A stretch of 64,000 nucleotides of DNA from Impatiens glandulifera (lineage: Eukaryota > Streptophyta > Magnoliopsida > Ericales > Balsaminaceae), in the NCBI RefSeq assembly GCF_907164915.1, contig NC_061867.1:23288308-23352307 (forward strand), read 5' to 3'. Positions 59,105 through 64,000 of this stretch are shown here, piece by piece (position 1 is the first letter of the stretch; every line of letters starts with the position of its first letter). The notes below the pieces were generated by a model. That model was not told the DNA's origin, did not search any database, and saw nothing but the letters and a program-made list of their open reading frames with translations. The position numbers and the translations under genes are program-made.

Positions 59105-60277
59105 TGTTAGGATCTAGGTCGCGGCTGGGGGACCGGGGTCTGACCGGTTAGCGCCTTCACTCAACGGTTGGTGTTTAATCCGGTTAGAGATTAACACCGG
59201 GGCATCAATACTACACAAACTGTCACAAACCATTGAAACGAGTTCAAGCGCGGAAGTGGTTTATTTCAGGTTGAAGCAGCACACACACTAGATGGACAAA
59301 ACCGGATTTAGATAAGGTCGGTTTGGAGTATAATGGGTCGGTTTTGGGACTAGGTAGTTCGGTTTGAGTAGAATCGGCTAGAGTACAAGGCCGGCAGAAA
59401 GTAAATAACAAGGCAGAATTTTATTGATGTTCAGAGATGAAACTCCTACGTCACCCTTTCCTCTCGAAACCGCGAGAAGGATATTCACTAAGGAATACAC
59501 AAACACAATCCGATCGAGACATATCTTCTGCTCGATAACACCCGTACAATTTTAACCGAAATTGTAATCACACTTCAAATAAGCACTCAAGCTCTAAATC
59601 TTAGAGAGATAAAACACAATTTGTAACTTCGGTTGTTGAAACTTTTAGAACTTGTAGCCGCTTGTAACTTGTTTCTAGAGCTACATTTATTCCTCTTGAG
59701 CTCCTTCTTTTATAGGTGAAATGTGCCAACGGTCACATTTCATTTCCTTGAATTTGATTGGTTGAGCAGAGGTTCAGTGATTCAGATCTGACGGTCTAGG
59801 CTTCCAGTGTGTACGTCAAACCGGCTAGGTTTGTCTTTTACTTAGTATGGCAACTGTCGGTTGGACAGTTACCTGCACCTGGAGGATTGCGCCTCTGATT
59901 TATCCTGGAGTGGAAAGCTCTTGTCGGACGATATTCTGCATCTTGCAGATTGTCTTCAGACTTGTATGAATATGGTAATACTAAAGTCTGTCCCTTCGGT
60001 ATCATCCTCAACAGATACTCGAAGTATCTATTTGTATTGGTCGTTTGTTTATGTTAACCGGATGACTTCCGGTTTTTCCATAACTTCAGATTGACCGAAT
60101 GTTCAATGATTTTGGCCTTCTGATTTGACCGGTCTTATCTTCTTGTTCAGTCAGGTTTTTGGTCGGTTGGGTTGCTTGACCGGTTGAGTAACTTGACCGG
60201 TTGAGTTCTTTAACTATTCATGCACAAGAAATTTGTTTTTGTTAAATTTTATTTAACCGATCTAATTTTATCTAACA
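59105..60277 (-). mobile_element. Solo LTR (1.2-kb family), nested in CACTA element 2
   Basis: The minus strand begins TGTTAGATAAAATTAGATCGG and ends acctagatcctaaca, with perfect 5-bp repeats catgt at 59100-59104 and 60278-60282. Same family as 24182-25417 (1173 against 1236 bp), with the TG..CA edge intact. It contains the conserved stem-loop block at 59418-59490 and clusters of accggtt dyads near its start (60060-60215). The open frame at 59861-60094 has no recognisable domain. Confidence 0.96.
59418..59490 (-). promoter_or_regulatory. Conserved LTR stem-loop block
   Basis: The minus strand reads TCTCG-cggttt-CGAGA, then gaaagggtgacgtagGAGtttcatCTCt. As in its sister LTR the first stem has 5 pairs; the second stem has one pair weakened. 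Confidence 0.8.
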
Positions 60278-61139
60278 CATGTGGTTAATGTGTTTTGGTG
60301 TGAAAATATAAACCACGACATTACCTATTTCCGTTGTTAATAAAGTTTGAATAAAGAAATATTATCTTGTTAATTATGTGTTTTACAAAAAAAATCAATC
60401 TCCAAATGTGCAATACCATATTCTCTCAAATTTTCTAACTACTTAGAGGTGGTCTTCAACAAACTCCCCCAAGAATTGGTCATGGAAGTTAGAATGGGCT
60501 TGGACTTAAGGTTTTTTTACTTAATCTTTAATGAATCCTATAAAAATCCTCCCTAAATGTGAACCAAGAAACTGTTTCATTTAAAGAGACCTTCTTTTCA
60601 ATTGTCGAAATGCAAAGGCACCTCTCCACATTAAATGGTTACATCTTATGAATCAACAAAAAATCATCGAACATGGATTGTATTTTGGTTTGAAGGAAAT
60701 CAGTAGTTTAGGAGTAGTGGTTTCATCAATAGAAAATCAGAATCTTCTTCGAAATCTCCATCTTGAATTAATCATTATAACTAATTATAGATGATGGAAA
60801 TATCAAAGAAGAGATTGATGATCATTGAAAATTTTTTGTAAGGAACGTGCTAAGTGACTACAGAATTTGGTTTCTCCTTGTCATCTTCAACCAATGAGCT
60901 TCTAACCAATATGCAACTGTGTCTGTTCCTAGATATCTTCAATTTGCTTTTAAAAATTGAAGAATATCTCAAATGAACACGGATTGCATGCTGGTATGAA
61001 GGAAATCGGTAATTTAGGAAAACCTATCTCAAATTTCTTATGGAGAGAAACGAAAGAATTCTATTTATGGGCCTCAAAAATGATTTGGCAAAGATTATCA
61101 GTGACGACATTTATCGATGAGTCGTTAAAAGTCTGAATA

Positions 61140-61540
61140 TTGATTATTAAGGACAACGTTATCATAAAACTGTGGTTAATAAATAGTTTATTAATCACGA
61201 CTTTATGATAATACCGTCCTTAATTATCAATAATCTAAAATTTGTTAGTGGACAATTATTAAGGACAACATTATTAAAAAGTCATGGTTAATAAACTATT
61301 TATTAATCATGACTTTATGATAATGCTAGAATTTGTTAGTGGACGATTATTAAGGACGGTGTTATCATAAAGTTGTGGTAAATAAACTATTTATTAACCA
61401 CAGTTTTATGATAATGCCGTCCTTAATAATCATCCACTAACAAATTCCAGATTATTGATTATTAAGAACGACGTTATCATAAAGTCGTGGTTAATAAACT
61501 ATTTATTAACCACGACGTTATTCTAACGATGTGGTAATTA
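61140..61540. repeat. Array of long hairpins in the CACTA 2 end
   Basis: Four successive inverted repeats, about 61141-61229, 61253-61325, 61341-61435 and 61450-61530. Each has arms containing aaggac(g/a)...gttatcataaa and gtggttaataa, facing their complements. The third has arms of about 44 bases around a 5-base loop. Neighbouring hairpins are linked by a(a/t)tttgttagtgga. Further related dyads continue to 61810. Confidence 0.9.
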
Positions 61541-61845
61541 ATTTTCTCTAAATAAGGCGGGAAAGTGCGGGGAAACATGATTTTTAGCCACGACGTTTAT
61601 CATAAAACCGTGACTAATAATAATGGAAGGAGTATGGCAGAAAAGCCAAAACATTAGCCACGACGAATACAATGAAAACCATGGTTAATAATATTTATTA
61701 GTGTCGGAATTACATTGACGACACTAATAAATATTATTAACCACGGAGAATCTATCACCGACACTAATAAATATTATTAACCACGACGTAGGTTCACCGC
61801 CGAAGTTAATGTTGATAGTTAAAAATACTATTTTAACTAGTGCTT

Positions 61846-64000
61846 CCACATTGCAATCTTTCAATTATGAGAAGTTTATTTTTAGTAAGTTATTAGTTCA
61901 ATAGAGAATGATAGAGACCTTGTAGGCTTTTTTTTTTTTAATTTTTACCGTCTGACAATATAATATTTTGTATAGTGACCTATGAATATCATTGACATTA
62001 TTGAGAAACTAAGGCCCGTTAAACACTTTTTTGTGTATTATTTTACTTCATTTTTAGTGTCTAAAGGACAAAATCTAATGCAACTTACCATTAAAAAATA
62101 TAAAATAATTTTCGAATGTAATCATTGAAAACTGCCGACCACACTTAACAGTAATACATGCAACCTCGACCGAGAATTATTTATACATACACGTCTTGAT
62201 ATTTAGTATTCTTACGTGTTGAAATGTTTTGATTCAATTGTAATTTTTATGTTCTAATGTACTTAATGTTATCACAGTTAAACACCAATTTCAATTTAAG
62301 ACGTTCTAAGTCAAAATCGAACTCGTGATATTAGATCTCTTAAATATCACTCTTATCACTTTAACAACCTTAGTTAGATAATTTAAAAACACATTTTTAT
62401 GTAATTTTTTAAAATTAAATGTATTTTAAATTTATAAATAAAAATCTAAAAAATAAAGTTATCACAAAACACTTGACTTAATAAAATAATTGCATAATAT
62501 TGAGCTGAAAAAATAATTATAAAAATTGAGCTAAAAGAATAATCGCAAAATGCTCTAAAAATAAAAGAGAAATGCCTTTAGTGACATACTATATAAATAA
62601 AGCGTAATAACTTTTTCTGACTCACTACAAAATAAAATAAAAAATAAAATAAAAATTAACCTTTTACAATATTGATTATTCAACTTCCATTACTAACATA
62701 CACAATATTTTATAATTTATTTAGTAATTTTTGAACAATTTACACATTGTGCAGTTGAAAATTGTGTAATATATTTGTCAACACATTTAGTATTTCAATT
62801 TGTAACTCAAAATTATTAATTAATTTTATAATTATTTTATTGTTAAAAATTATATAAATTTTCATAAATAAATTACAACACAATTTTTAATTTAATTTAT
62901 AATTATGTTATTTTATTATTTGCAACTTTTTTTTTTAATTAATTTTTGAAATGACTTCAACAATAGTTTCATCACATAATATACCATATTTTTATTTCAA
63001 ATATAATTTCATATATATATAATTTAAATAAAAATTAAACTTTTTTTTAACAAGAGGTTTGTAATATAATTAACCACTTCAATTTTATTTGAAAATATTT
63101 TCAGGAATATTTTTTTATTAACAATAATAAGTTGCAAAGTTTAACAACACAATTTTGAATTACTAATTGCGATATTGTTTTGTAACTTATTTATATCCTA
63201 TATTGAAGTATAGGAATAAGTTGGATAACATAATTTATTGTTCTATAATGTAATTTTTAACAATATTGTAACACAATTTTCACACATTTTGAACCTTTTT
63301 TAATTTTAAAATAAATTTAATTAATTAATTTATCCATCCCTATTTTAATATATTAATTATATTTTAATAAATATCTAAATATAAATAAATTCTTAATATA
63401 AACACATTATATAATTGTATCCAATAATATCACCTAAACCTCAAACAAAATATCCAAACCAATTTCAACAAAATTATACTACTATAAAATTATAACATTT
63501 AATTAGAAAGTTATTTTCTTCTAAATAACAATCCTTGAAATGGGGTACAATTAGATTTTTTTTTATTTCTACACATATAGCACCCTTTCAAATTTTGGTT
63601 CAAATATGAACTCTAAACTTCCAAAATCTAGTTCAAATCAACTCCAAAGCTTCACGTTCAAAACAATTGAAGCAAATAAATTAACAAATATCTATTTTAA
63701 AAACTTCATTTTCAAAGAAAATTGAAAGCAAATAAATAATGTTTAAGACTTCAACCAAATGTTTGAATTCTCTCATCAACAAAGTTTAATTATAAACATA
63801 ATATGTAAATTCTTTGTATATTTAATTCATACTCATTGAACCTTAGTTTGTTAGAATCTCTATCATATGAATCACCCCATGTTAACATATACATAATATT
63901 GTCATCTTAACATATATATATATATATATTGAATACAGAATCATTAAATCAAATTAAATGAAATGGTAAGTACTAAATTCTATAGACCAATATATAAAGT
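61846..64000. other. AT-rich stretch, no gene seen
   Basis: Very AT-rich, with long A and T runs and a short AT dinucleotide run at about 63909-63928. I see no coding motif, element end or RNA gene up to the window edge. Confidence 0.55.

Larger units (their letters stand above)
55307..61842 (-). mobile_element. CACTA (En/Spm) element 2, with nested solo LTR
   Basis: The ends are cactaatgggaaaaggac (55307) and, inverted, cactagttaaaatagt (61842), flanked by the 3-bp target duplication ctt at 55304-55306 and 61843-61845. Both subterminal regions are packed with inverted units around gtggttaataa/ttattaaccac (55450-55640, 58780-59100, 61140-61810). The interior has minus-strand exon-like pieces of a transposase-type protein (55950-57490). 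A solo LTR (59105-60277) is nested in it. It is 6536 bp with the LTR and about 5.4 kb without. The decayed coding part suggests it cannot move by itself. Confidence 0.94.

Overview
This window looks like a repeat-dominated, AT-rich intergenic stretch of a plant nuclear genome, most likely an angiosperm and probably a eudicot. The evidence is plant-type Ty1/copia elements of the SIRE (Sirevirus) lineage with an initiator-tRNA-Met primer site, a Tat/Ogre-like Ty3/gypsy element, two complete CACTA (En/Spm) DNA transposons, L1-type LINE pieces with plant DUF4283/CCHC and zf-RVT domains, and tRNA-derived SINEs. I found no intact cellular gene. The host-gene material I can see is fragments: SPT5-like KOW-domain exons carried inside a CACTA element, a probable formin FH2 exon, and some unassigned exon-like pieces.

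Layout. 1-2485 and 19578-22061 are two copies of one direct repeat. In copy 1 about 5.3 kb follows (a foldback hairpin, a plus-strand copia RT relic and a gypsy gag/protease relic, 6841-7925). In copy 2 that stretch is missing and the repeat runs straight into gypsy protease. 7926-15018 is a broken minus-strand SIRE element (A) whose RNase H region was split by a solo LTR (8101-9712, TSD tcatt). 15019-19577 holds CACTA-like remains, a 120-bp tandem repeat and a 164-bp TA tract. 22062-33590 is the decayed gypsy pol, interrupted by a solo LTR (24182-25417, TSD attac) and by a second SIRE element (B, 28483-32762, TSD agat[g/a]) that keeps one full LTR but has large internal deletions.

33590-40102 holds gene-like fragments and a clean SINE (16-bp TSD). 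40103-45276 is a CACTA element (TSD tga) carrying the SPT5-like exons and a 5'-truncated LINE. About 45635-48115 is a LINE that has ORF1 and a 3' UTR but no ORF2. 49298-52458 is a probable 3.2-kb solo LTR. A copy of 49032-49566, spanning that LTR's left edge, reappears at 53525-54055 between 28-bp direct repeats. 55307-61842 is a second CACTA element (TSD ctt) with decayed transposase-like exons, arrays of long hairpins and a nested solo LTR (59105-60277, TSD catgt). 61846-64000 is AT-rich with no gene visible.

The most unusual signals are: (i) a small stem-loop shared by five LTRs, whose stem pairs change together between copies; (ii) 48-50-bp tandem arrays built from GTCTAA/TTAGAC dyads in three SIRE LTRs; (iii) SPT5-like exons in a CACTA that still join in one reading phase across intact splice sites; (iv) the ORF1-only LINE with an Arg-Gly tail; and (v) the ectopic copy with a 28-bp target duplication. 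Coordinates of elements with target-site duplications are exact to the base; other edges are approximate. All homology calls come from reading motifs by eye.
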